Assembly: GCF_030253575.1 (NCBI RefSeq)
Contig: NC_080557.1
Location: 45,088,501 to 45,152,500 of the forward strand
Source: Rhododendron vialii
Lineage: Eukaryota > Streptophyta > Magnoliopsida > Ericales > Ericaceae
Direction: 5' to 3'
Length of the DNA: 64,000 bases
Shown here: positions 47,056-57,738 of the stretch, in pieces
Numbering within the stretch: the stretch's first letter is position 1
How the letters are laid out: each line of letters starts with the position of its first letter
The notes under the pieces: generated by a model
The model's database searches: none
Told to the model about the DNA's origin: nothing
What the model saw: the letters and a program-made list of their open reading frames with translations, nothing else
Position numbers and translations under genes: made by a program

Positions 47056-50000
47056 ATGATGTTGAAGCTGCCATGGTCGTCCACAACCTTATCGTCGTCA
47101 TGCAATATTGCTGCGAGTTCAGACATCAGTAATCCAAAAGCGCTAATAAAGAAACAGTGCCGATTATTCGGTGCTGCTGCTTCTTCTTCTTCTTTGAGGC
47201 TCACGATCTCAACGGGCCGACAAAACGACGCGGTGTCATGCGAGGCGGCTGAATATTCTTCAGGTTCTTCCGAGAAGAGCGTGGCTGACCGGCTGTGGCC
47301 TGGGAGCTTGACGGAGGACGGACTTTCATATAAGGAGAAGTTCATCGTGAGGTGTTATGAGGTTGGGATTAACAAAACTGCCACTGTTGACTCCATTGCT
47401 AATCTCTTGCAGGTGACTCTCTCTCTCTCTCTCTTCCAGAAAAAAGTTGGAGTATGTTTTTTTATACTTCGGAGCCAAATTGCGCATATCTCGATTAATT
47501 CAAAACTTTAAAATTAACAGACGTTTAAACGTCCAGTAGCCTTAAAGTTTGAACATTTGTCCAATATATGAGCAAATTGGTGTATGTTACACCATTGCCC
47601 ATTGGATTTGCCAGGAGTTTTTTTTTTTTTTTTGGTAAGTAGATTTGCTAGGAGTTGACTGGAGTTCTTCAAATTTCCCTTTGACTCATTTAAGTTTGAA
47701 AATATCTTCGTGAAAAGGGTGCGTTCTTTCTCTAAAATTTAAGTAAAAACCTTTAATGGCTTTTTTTTTTCCTACCGATTTTAAGTTTTACCTTTTCCTT
47801 GGAACATCTCCGGCCCTTATTCAAATTTCTACTCATATTCGAGTAAAAAAATCCGAGTAGAAGCTTGGTTTGGTATAAGCATCTCCAACTCTTAACTCAA
47901 ATTTCAAACTCTAATCACCTTTCACCGTCGGCGGAGCTGCAACAAGTCAGGTTTAAAGTTGGGTATTGGTTGAGGACGACAAGCTGCAAGAAGTCAGGTT
48001 TTCTCTCTTGATCTTTGCTATCCTCTTCTGAGTTGACGACTACAAGGAATTATTTCTGGCGACGAACACCATCACAAAGTAGCCGTTGGAAATTCGGTCA
48101 AGGATTTGGTTCTCACCTAATTAATTTGGTGAAAATTTTGAGTAAAAACTAAATTTGGCATAGGCTTGCGGGAGAAGTAGAGCTTTCTGAGTTTAAAATT
48201 GAGTAAGAAGTAAAGATGGTCTTACCTAATTGTTTGGAACTTGTGGGGAAAAAATGAAAAGAATGGAAAGTTGAAAAAATTCCTCCACCATTGTTTGATT
48301 TTGAGAGAAAGGGGAAAAAAGAAAAAACAAAATTCTAGTCTTGTGAATGACCTTTCCTTCCAATTGTTCTCTCATTTTCTTTCGGAAAATCCTATGTGTA
48401 CCGACCATTTTTGGACCGAAACCGTACCGACGGCCGCGCGCGGCCGTCTCCGGCCACCGGACGGCCGATCCGAGCCGTCCAAAAATTTTAAAAAAAAAAA
48501 CCGAGGGGCCCAGCGCGGGAATCAACGTCATCCGATGTGTGTAGGGTGCTTGATCTAAACACCCTATTTTTCGTGTATACATATATACACGAAAAATAGG
48601 GTGTTTAGATCAAGCACCCTACACACATCGGATGACGTTGATTCCCGCGTTGGGCCCCTCGGTTTTTTTTTTTAAAATTTTTGGACGGCTCGGATCGGCC
48701 GTCCGGTGGCCGGAGACGGCCGCGCGCGGCCGTCGGTACGGTTTCGGTCCAAAATGGTCGGTGTATATAGCAGTACTCTTTTCTTTCTATGTTCGTTTCT
48801 TTTCTTTCTTTCACTTTTCATAATTTCCAAACCTAATTGTTTCCATTAAGAGAAAATCTTGTTTACAGAGCAGGTGTAAACAAATATTTACGGAGCTCAA
48901 TCTTGGCCATCCCGGATTTTTAAAAAGTTATTTGCATTCGCGTGAATAGTTAAACTATTTGCGCGAATAGTTTTTTTAAAATGCAGACCATTGATTGCTG
49001 AAACAAACGGCTGAGATTGCACGGCTCCATAAATAAGATGTTTGCAGCCGCTCCGAAAATAAGTCTCTCTTCCCATTATTAAGCTGCTATTTTGGCGAAA
49101 CAGGAGCAAAGTATATCCATACCAAGTGCAGAATAGTTTCATAAAAAAAGCAAAATGGATATTTTGGAAATTGATTTTCGCGAGCGCTCCACTTTTAACG
49201 TGAAGTTTTTATTGTGACGTTTTTTTTTTTTGTCAAAAAGTGAGAAGATTGTATTAATAAACGTCCAGCAGCACTTACAAAACAAAAATCATTACAAAAA
49301 AAACTTGGACAAAACAAAACTAATCGTCTAACAAATACAAAATAAGTAAATCACAAGGCAATCAATGTCTTCATCTTAATCCAGACATGGCCTGACGCAA
49401 AACAACGACACTTTTAAATTGCCTAACATCTAATTAGGAGTCTCAAACGAGAAAAAATACAAAGTTAAGGACAAAAAATACCAAATACCCAAACGATCAG
49501 ATACACTCCACCCAAGTATGAATGCACCAATGAACTATCAAGAACTACAGATCTGTCAAGCCGCCACGGGTTGCCTCGCCAAAAACATCGTATACAGATA
49601 ATAGAGCAAATTGAGTAAGAGGACATACTATAAGGGTTTTTGCTATAATAAGGACATAAATATTTTCCCCTAAAGTCTAAAGAACATTCTGTCCAGAATT
49701 TACAAAAAACTCCTCCCAAATTTGACCGGCGTTGAAAGTGCTTAAAATTCTAGGGTATCCTATAAAAGTGCTTAAAACCTTAGGGTACTCTATATATGAA
49801 AGTACCTAAAACCATAGGGTACCCTATGAAAGTGCCTAAACCGCTAAAATCCTATAATAAGAAAGTGCACCCTAAAATCTTATGAAATTGCTTAAAACCT
49901 TAGGGTACCCTATGAAAGTGCCTAAAAGCCTAGGGTACCCTATGAAAGTGCAATAAGATCGAAAAACACGAAAAAATATATATTTTGTGTTACCAAACAA

Positions 50001-53000
50001 GGCCCTCGTCTCATTTAAGACAATTTAAATGAAAAAATATATTTTTTGTGTTAGCCAAACAAAGTTTTTGTCTCATTAAAGGCAATTTTGTCTTTTCACG
50101 GACTCTAGACTCTAAAATATTTTTATTAATGGACTCTACACATCACAAAAATTTAGGCCGGACTAAAGCTCCTATGAGATTGTTTCATTTGGACTTTAGA
50201 CTAATATGCTGAAAATAAAATGCTGACGCACAGCAGCAGATATCGTTGTGAAGCAATCTCAATTGAGAGAACTCGATTTGTATATAAAATTCGTCTAAAG
50301 ACGAAACTAATAACGAGACAAAACTCTCATAGATCAAACGACAAGTCATTGGTTAATAAATCGTTGATCTGAAGAGACGAAAGAAAAAAAAGAAAAAAAA
50401 AACAAAGAAATAGAGTCGATAGTACCATGGCCTCCTTCTCTTGCAGCCGCATACGGGTATGAAATCCACTGGGGGAGGGGGAGGGGAAGGGAGAAAGGGA
50501 GAAGAAGAATTGTAGTAGCTAGGGTTGAGAGAGAGGGAGAGAGAGATAGGCGGCTGTTATTCAATTCTTAGTTATTGTGACATTAAAAAAGGACCTCGAC
50601 TACGAGTTGTAGGTGATTGGGTTGCCGATTCTTCTTGTAGTTGTTTTGTAGCACTGGAATGGGTGGTTTGGGGATTGGGGTCTAGGGTTTGGGAGAGCAC
50701 TTCTTCTGCTGTTTTTCTTCTCCCGACGGAGTTTTTGGTATAGCATTGGAGAAGGCAAAACCCAAATGGAGCCTTTTGACCCAAAAATTTACGGCCCCTT
50801 TAAATGGTGAGAAAGGATAAGATAAAAAAGGAAAATCATTTCTCATCAAATCTCACCAATTTCTTTTATCACATGAGTCACGACCCACAACTCTGTCTTC
50901 ATGTGCCTCACTCTTGGCCTTGTTCGTTTAACATATTTACTTTGTTTTAACTTTGTTTTTCAATCATTACCTTATATTTTCCTCCAATTATTATCTTATT
51001 TCTCCAATTATTAATTTCATTTTTCTCTTTATCTCTCTTCAATCATTACTCTATTTCTCTCTTCACCCATTACCAAAACTAAAATACCTAAAGTTACTAA
51101 ACGAACAAGGCCTAAATGTTTAGCAATTTGTGTATTGAATATCTTTCTTGACCGTTTGGATAACAATGCCCTAACTCAACTTATGCTGTCATATTGCATG
51201 AAAAATTATTCAGTGCCTCTGGGCCGGGCATCTCCCCTACCGCACATTTATGTGAGGCCCAAGACTAAGTGCATGAGTCTCACATAAATGTGCGATGTGA
51301 GAGAGGCCTGGGCACCACACGACAGTGCCCAAGGGGCACTAATAATCTCTCCATATAGCATAGTGTATTCTAAATGGCAATCGGGCTATGCATATTGAAC
51401 CAAAATTGGAATGCCATGTGACGAATTTTTATGTCTGTTTGGATTTCTTTTTCTGTGACGTTCTTATCAATTTGTTTAATGTAGGAAGTTGGATGTAGCC
51501 ATGCTCAGAGTGTGGGAATGGCTGAATTAGTGATACCAAATTAGGAATGAAAGAAATAGGAAATTTATTATTACACTCTTAACAGCCTTGTCAATTCTGT
51601 AATGTACGTAGGAGGTTACATGCAACCACGTTCAGAGTTGTGGATATTCAACGGATGGATTTGGAACGACTACTGCCATGAGAAAATTGCATCTCATATG
51701 GGTGGCTACTCGCATGCACATTGAAATTTATAAATACCCAGCTCGGTGAAAACTTTTGCTCTCTCATTTGTGGATTTTGGTAATGTAATTTTAGTTTTTA
51801 TTTAACTTCCTTAATACTTGGGACAGGAGTGATGTGGTTGAAATTGAATCCTGGTTCGAAAGCAAAGGTGGGATTGGGATTAGACGTGATTGGATTCTCA
51901 AGGACCATGCTACTCATGAAGTCCTTGGGAGGGCTACGAGGTGCATTTCTGTTTCTTAATCCTTACTACTGTGAAGCTCAAAACTTACCCCTTCCCCTAC
52001 CAGCTACCAAACAAGTCTTGTGCCCTAATCAATTGAGGTCCACTAGATGCATTGGACCGCACCTTTCATGTATTCAGACTATTATCAAGCATTGTTATCT
52101 CGCTGAGTGCATGTATCCCCTAAATGTTTCTGATCTGCTAGTCCATTGGACGCGATAGACGTCGTAACTTATGTGCTTGGGTTATCATGTTGCCAACTAA
52201 ATTGAATTACTTTTTTCTGTGCACTGGCAAGTGCAATGTGCAGTTTCATTACAATTTATACATTTTCCTTCATCCCAAGGCATTGTTCGAGTTTTGGAGA
52301 ACTAGTATTCATGAAAATTCTTTCTTTTTCGGAACTTACAGAACTGGAATATAGGGCTCTATAGAATGCTAGGATCTCGTCTGTTTCTTTGTTTGCCCAT
52401 GGAGTAATGGTTGTGTTTCTTTCCTCTTATGCAATGTAAACATGTTTTGCCTAGATTCTCAATATGTCTCTAGTGGACCCTCCAACCATATACTTCTCGT
52501 GACAATAAATGTTTTTAGGGTTGGGCTATTTGAAAAACTGTACCTTGGGTACTTAACCGTCACAAATTTCAAGATTTCCCTTGTGGAAACCCTGGGATGT
52601 TGATCATGTCCTTTGTTTGTTTTATGTTATTTATATCGGAATTACAAAATTTGTAATTTTAACTGCAGCAAGTTTGTGATGATTAACCAAGATACTAGAA
52701 AACTTGCAAAAGTCAGTGACGATGTCCAAAAGGAATATTTGGGTTTCTCTCCAAGAGAACCAAGGTACAAAAAGTTCCGATGACTTACTATCGCATGTTT
52801 GTAATATCTTATTGATTGGTGCACTATGGTGCTTAAGCAGAATTTCCTGTGTTTTGATTCATTTCTGTAACGTTATAAGGTTTTACTGTTTCCTTCTGCC
52901 CGTCTGCCGTATTTTTCTTTCACCTTTCAAGCCTTTTCTGTTACGAACTGATGAAGCATGAAATTGAACATGTTATCAACTTAAAGTATCATGAAACAAA

Positions 53001-55993
53001 ATAGGCATTTATGCTTCTTGCTTTTTAATTCTGCAGTGGAATTTTCTTGCAAAGTAACTTATCTTTCTTGCTTAAAATAATGTACGTTTCATTCTGTTGA
53101 GGTTGAGATCTGTGATAAGTACCTTTTGCCCCATTGGACCAGGTGACAATATTGAAACTTAACGTCAGGGGATTTTTCTACCTTAGGACTGTTACAGGTC
53201 AGGCTGCTGTTCGACCCCTCACTTACTACCAGCCTGAAATGAAGGAGCTTTCCAGCCAGACGAGCCCTTGACCCACAGCAGAGAAAGAAGGATTTATCCA
53301 AGTGGTGCTCCTGTCTCATGTACCCATGTATTCTGCCGGTCAAACCGAGGATTCTCTTTTAAAGCTAAAGTAAACATATAGAGCCTAACGTACAAAGTAT
53401 CAATTCGAAATACTGAAAAATCAGGCACACTCAATTGGGTAAAACCATATGCCCCAATGTAGCTATCAGCAAGAAGTTAGTTTTTCAATTATAAGCATAG
53501 TCCTCTCAAGTTTTGATAAATGACTATCTAGAGTTTGTACCCTTCTTTTCAAATTTCTTTTTTAGCAATTTTTTGGTCCTCAACTGTCTTCAACTTGCAA
53601 AATGTGGTTTTGTCCTCATTAATTGGTGCATCTCTTGTACTCTTTTTGTCATGGAACCTAGGTTAGCATTCCCGGAAGAGAAAAATGGCAGTCTGAAGAA
53701 GATAGCAAAACTGGAAGATGCCGCTCAGTATTCTCGGCAAGGATTGGTGGTGAGATCATTCTATTTCTCTAGGTTGTGGCTTAGTGCTTCCTCACCTACC
53801 CACGTTCTTTGGAATTTGCAGCCTAGAAGAGCTGCTGATCTGGACATGAACCAGCATGTAAACAATGTTGCATATATCAGATGGGTTTTGGAGGTTGGTA
53901 CAGTTGAACTTTGTTTTCCTAGGGCAGACTTTTGGTAATGAAACATATTGAGGATATTTTGTGTAAACTTCTTTCATCTTCATGAAAATCCCAATCTGAA
54001 ATGACATAATTTGATGCTTCTGATTTAGCACAAGGCTCGGTCTGTTTGTATCAGCCGACTCTGCTGTCCGGCTTGAATTTCCTCGTTATTTATTAGGGCG
54101 AAGTCCACTTATACCCCCTGTGGTTTGGGCCACGTGTGGATACAATTCCTCATATTTAATTTTGTGCATCCGCACCCCCTGTAGTTTGTCAAAACATGCA
54201 GATGCACCCAATTAATGCAAAAAATGTAAAATCAACCAATGGAAACGATGAGAAGTCCAATATGCCCTCTCCTTCTTCCTTGATTCTTCTTCTTCCTTGA
54301 ATCTAATCAATCCATTCCATGTACAAAAAATCGGATCCGAATAGTTAATATTGTGGAGTTTGACGAGTACTACATGCATACCAAAATTCAAGTCAATCGG
54401 AAAATAAAAACCTCATGGTCAAACAGAGTTTATTGTGAAGTAAATTTTCAAATTTAGACTTACGTTTCATTTTAACAAAATAAGATCAGTAATTTGTTGA
54501 TGTTGATTGTCATGATTTTTTACCGAGATACATACTCTTTTCTTCGATTTATACCTTATGAACAACTCGGATTAGATTTTTGGTTAGATTGAAGAGGCGT
54601 GTGAGATACAACTCTGTTAAAATGGACAGAATTGGGTGCGTCTGCATATTTTCACAAACCACAGGGGGTGCAAATGCACAAAATTAAACTTGAGGGGGGT
54701 GTATCGGCGTATGGCTCAAACCACAGCGGGTATAAGTGGACTTTGCCCTATTTATTATGAAGAACCATGCCCCTGATTGGTGGACTCTTCCCTTTTCTCT
54801 ACTATTTTGAATGTGAGGTAGTTAATATATGTCGTCTTCTGAATATTTGGTTGAAGGGTGAGGCGTTTCTTATGTTTCGGTTGTCTTGTCACTTCTCATT
54901 GGAATACCCAGCAAGGAAATGTTTCATCAGTGGAACTAGATGAAAACCGCAGAAAATGACAGACAAACCACAATTAGGACTTTATTTATTTCCCTTTCAT
55001 CAAAATGCTTCCCATATCAGGCATGGAGTGCACATCTTCGTGCACTTGAAGAAATGAGTGTCCGCGACAGGGTTTTATCAGGCTTTTGGTCCTAACTCCT
55101 AAATAAAACCTTTCAGATACGCATCTCAACTTTTAGTTACAACATGGGTGCCACACGTGTTCTTGCCTTCATACCTGTTCAAATGTCTGCGGACAGTGGC
55201 AGGAGCCTTGTACGCTGGCTCTTCTGGATTCCTATTTTGTCGGCATTGCTTTGAGATCTTTTTTCCATTTAAGTTACAGGAGCTCTTGAAAATATAAGAA
55301 TTGCCCGTGTCAGACACTTGAACTGTGGTGAGCATATCCAGTATGTGTCTGGCTTTTTCATGTTTACCTGCTGACTCACTTCATGTGTGGAATGATCTAC
55401 GGCACCTTGCTTTTTCTTGTTTACCTGCAGACTCACTTGATGCATGAAAAAGTGTAATGGTTTATTTGTAAAAATAATGTACCGCAGAGGCTCAGAAACT
55501 ACAAGAAACATGTTTTGAGATGAATTTGTTTTAGCGTTCCGAAGTCCTTAAAATGAAATTAGATGAAATCCGTAGACAAACTCACAGCTGACACCTGCAC
55601 AAGTCCATGTAACATAGGTTTTCACCGGATGGTTCTCACAACAAATTTTGGAATATTCAATGACATGCAGGCTCACTTATTTTATCTAGCATCTAGTAGA
55701 CCTTGAGTAACACTTTTCGTTTTTTGTATACACGACAGAGCATGCCTCAAGAAATCATCGACACTCATGAACTGGAAACTATCACTATAGATTACAAAAA
55801 GGAATGCAAAGAAGATGATGAAGTTGATTCTCACACGAGTCCAGAACCATACGACGGAACGGCTGCAAAAGGCAAAGAAGACTACTGCCAGTTCTTACAT
55901 TCGTTGACATTGTCTGGTGATGGGCTTGAAATCGGCAGATGCTATACAGAGTGGAGAAAGAAACCAACAAGACAAGCTAATCATTCAGTTTGA
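47056..55993 (+). CDS. FATA: Oleoyl-ACP thioesterase FATA, copy 4, most diverged (seven exons)
   Basis: Exons: 47056-47412, 51612-51745, 51827-51940, 52669-52764, 53662-53749, 53822-53893, 55739-55993. The spliced product is 371 residues with an open frame. The second ATG (47059) matches the copy 1 start. Catalytic Asp271, Asn273, His275 and Glu309-Cys310 are retained, with normal spacing between them. Many unusual changes occur: RLRQGSL to RLWPGSL, YKYPAW to YKYPAR (Trp164 lost), YIGWVLE to YIRWVLE (Gly283 lost next to the catalytic loop), one extra Ala before the catalytic Asp, YRREC to YKKEC, and a deletion in the acidic linker of exon 7. Trp and Gly at those sites are well conserved in FATA as I recall it, so activity may be weakened or changed. 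The frame and all splice sites survive, so I do not call it a pseudogene. Introns 1 and 6 are enlarged by insertions. Confidence 0.85.
47433..48390. other. 5' part of FATA copy 4 intron 1
   Basis: No gene was recognised. T-runs (for example 47616-47632) and AT-rich sequence dominate. Confidence 0.4.
48398..48763. mobile_element. Near-perfect long palindrome in FATA copy 4 intron 1
   Basis: Two arms of about 180 bases, almost identical in inverted orientation, meet at a 4-base loop (centre 48581/48582, within CGTGTATACATATATACACG). The arms are GC-rich at their bases (CCGACGGCCGCGCGCGGCCG), unlike the surrounding DNA. Differences are a few single-base changes and indels. It could be a fold-back MITE. 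If transcribed with the intron it would form a long hairpin. Confidence 0.85.
49734..49952. repeat. Minisatellite with palindromic TAGGGTACCCTA core
   Basis: About seven to eight units of roughly 30 bases (CTTAAAACCTTAGGGTACCC then TATGAAAGTGC) with varying degrees of decay. The core TAGGGTACCCTA is self-complementary. Confidence 0.8.
51200..51352. mobile_element. Mutator-like MITE in FATA copy 4 intron 1 (shared insertion)
   Basis: Same site and ends as 26850-27002. The target duplication is ATATTGCAT at 51191-51199 and the slightly changed ATATAGCAT at 51353-51361. Confidence 0.7.
51485..51544 (+). pseudogene. Exon-2-like decoy in FATA copy 4 intron 1
   Basis: A GTAG acceptor, GAAGTTGGATGT start and in-frame TAG at 51542, as in the other copies. 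Confidence 0.75.
54096..54748. mobile_element. Mutator-like MITE in FATA copy 4 intron 6
   Basis: Inverted ends GGGCGAAGTCCACTTATA and TATAAGTGGACTTTGCCC, with homology continuing inward (GTGGTTTG and CACCCCCTG motifs), are flanked by the 9-base duplication TATTTATTA at 54087-54095 and 54749-54757. Copy 3 has the unfilled site at about 42615. No transposase. Confidence 0.9.
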
Positions 55994-56272
55994 TCTCACT
56001 CCGTCTTTCTTGTCACACCTTTCCTGTTTTCTGCCTTTTTCTTGTTGCTGTTGTGTTATATTTTCTGTTTTCTTTCTTTATTTCTCCTTTCTTTTCTGTT
56101 CGTTATAATGCTGCAGTATTTTCATTGTTTTTGTATCTTCCCCCCCTCCCAAGTGATTTGCTCCAAATAGGAGCCAGATAATTGACTTCAGTCTTTTCGT
56201 ATCTGCATATGTATTGAAATAAAAACCTTTAAATTAGACTTCCAAATACGGTGTATTGCCTTAAATTACGCG

Positions 56273-56570
56273 TTGTGAGCTTTTCGGTCAAGTTTTTTTT
56301 TTACTGATATCTGAAGGTCCTGACTGTAATGTTTGGCCTCCATTGTTAAATGACATGCCATAACATTCTTATCATCTGAAACAAATTGGCTGAACGAGGA
56401 ATTACTAGAGAGAATGATTTGTTTATAGGTTGTGAGCTTTTGGGTCATGTTTGTTACTGATATCCGATAAGTCCCGATTGTAATGTTTGGCCTCCATTGT
56501 TCAAATGTCATGCCTTAACTTCCTTTTCGTCCGAATACGAATTGGCCTAACAAGGTTTGTTTAGTTTGGT
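56273..56570. repeat. Tandem duplication in the FATA copy 4 3' flank
   Basis: Two units of about 157 bases begin TTGTGAGCTTTT at 56273 and 56430. Both contain TGTAATGTTTGGCCTCCATT. The other FATA copies have this stretch once, so a polyadenylation region may have been doubled. Confidence 0.8.
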
Positions 56571-57200
56571 TCCTAGCAGGTCGACTATGCACTGTGTTCT
56601 TCCTATTATACCACTGTTTTGAGGGTCTATGGTTTCAGAACTAGATTTTTGTTGCTTGGGTTTTTCCATCTGTTGCTCGTGGTTTTTTTTATATCCAAAT
56701 AACATTATTCGATACCCCTGCTGGTTTAGGAAAATAACAGAAAATCATTTTCGTTTTCCTAGCGGAGTCGTCACCTCCTAAGATGCTGCCCAAAAAACAA
56801 TCAATAGTTGGTGCACATCTAACTTTGTCCTACATATATTGCACTTGCTTGAATCTGAAATCCATTATTTCGGTGTTGTTCTTCTGTGTGAATTCCATAA
56901 TGACCATTAAACTCATCACAAATCCCAGATGGGTCTTCCCCAATCGTCCGGTTAGACTGGTCTATAAGAACAACGCCAGAGCCCCGACTAGGTGCATAAA
57001 TTTTGACAAGAGAAAGGAATTTCACAACAGAAAGAGAAACAAGCAAATGTACAAATGAACATTGACGAAAGAAAATTCAAATCTCCTGCGGGTTAGGCCC
57101 TCTAGATTTCGGCAAAAATCTTCTAACCGAGTAATTCTCTATCAATAGGAGCCAGGGCAGGGCATTGAGGTGGCATATGGTCAAGCATGTACTTCCCATC

Positions 57201-57646
57201 GGGCAAGGGTTCAGTCAAGTGTTACTCCAACCAGTTCAGTCCAGTTTTGGATCTTTTGTGGGCCCTTCCCGGGCCCACATCAATGATCGGAATCATTCAC
57301 TTTTTAGAGCTCGTCGAGTGCAGTGACCACACCAAAAATCACGTTGATCATTTGGTATGATTTCTAAATGCATTTATCTTCAAAAAAATGTGACAAATGG
57401 GTCGCAATCCAATGTTGCGCACTTTTTTTTTTAACAAACTTAATGCATTTAGAAATCATACCAAACGATATCCGATAAATGTGATTTTTAGCGTGGTCAC
57501 TGTTCTCAACAAGCTCTACCACATTGTTTTCAACAAGCTCTAAAAAATGAACAGTTCTGATCGTTGTTTTGGGTCCAGAAAGGGCCCACAAGTTGTCCAA
57601 AACTGGACCGAACTAGTTGGAGTAACACTTGACAGGACCCTTGCCC
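57201..57646. mobile_element. MITE, 446 bp, inverted repeats
   Basis: The left end GGGCAAGGGTTCAGTCAAGT mirrors the right end ACTTGACAGGACCCTTGCCC. The sequence TCCCATC flanks both sides (57194-57200 and 57647-57653), a 7-base duplication at least. Interior non-coding, with inverted AAATCATACCAAA motifs. Confidence 0.8.
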
Positions 57647-57689
57647 TCCCATCAAATGCTTTTCCAGTACTACTGTACGTATGTAGGCG

Positions 57690-57692
57690 TGC

Positions 57693-57733
<41 letters not shown>
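57690..57733. repeat. (GT)n(GA)n microsatellite
   Basis: A GT run passes into a GA run. Confidence 0.9.

Positions 57734-57738
<5 letters not shown>

Noticed and set aside
48226..48823. Several open frames on both strands sharing peptide sequence
   Set aside because: They are produced by the two arms of the palindrome, so the same peptide appears in opposite orientations. No coding signal.
35269..55993. FATA copies 3 and 4 as pseudogenes
   Set aside because: All splice borders, phases and frames are intact and catalytic residues are kept. Substitutions alone do not justify calling them dead.
19052..55993. FATB identity for the thioesterases
   Set aside because: LEDPAQ/LEDAAQ, RRDWILKDYAT, the seven-exon pattern and the C-terminal LLRLSGDGLEINRG motif fit FATA. 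The long N-terminal hydrophobic region of FATB is absent.
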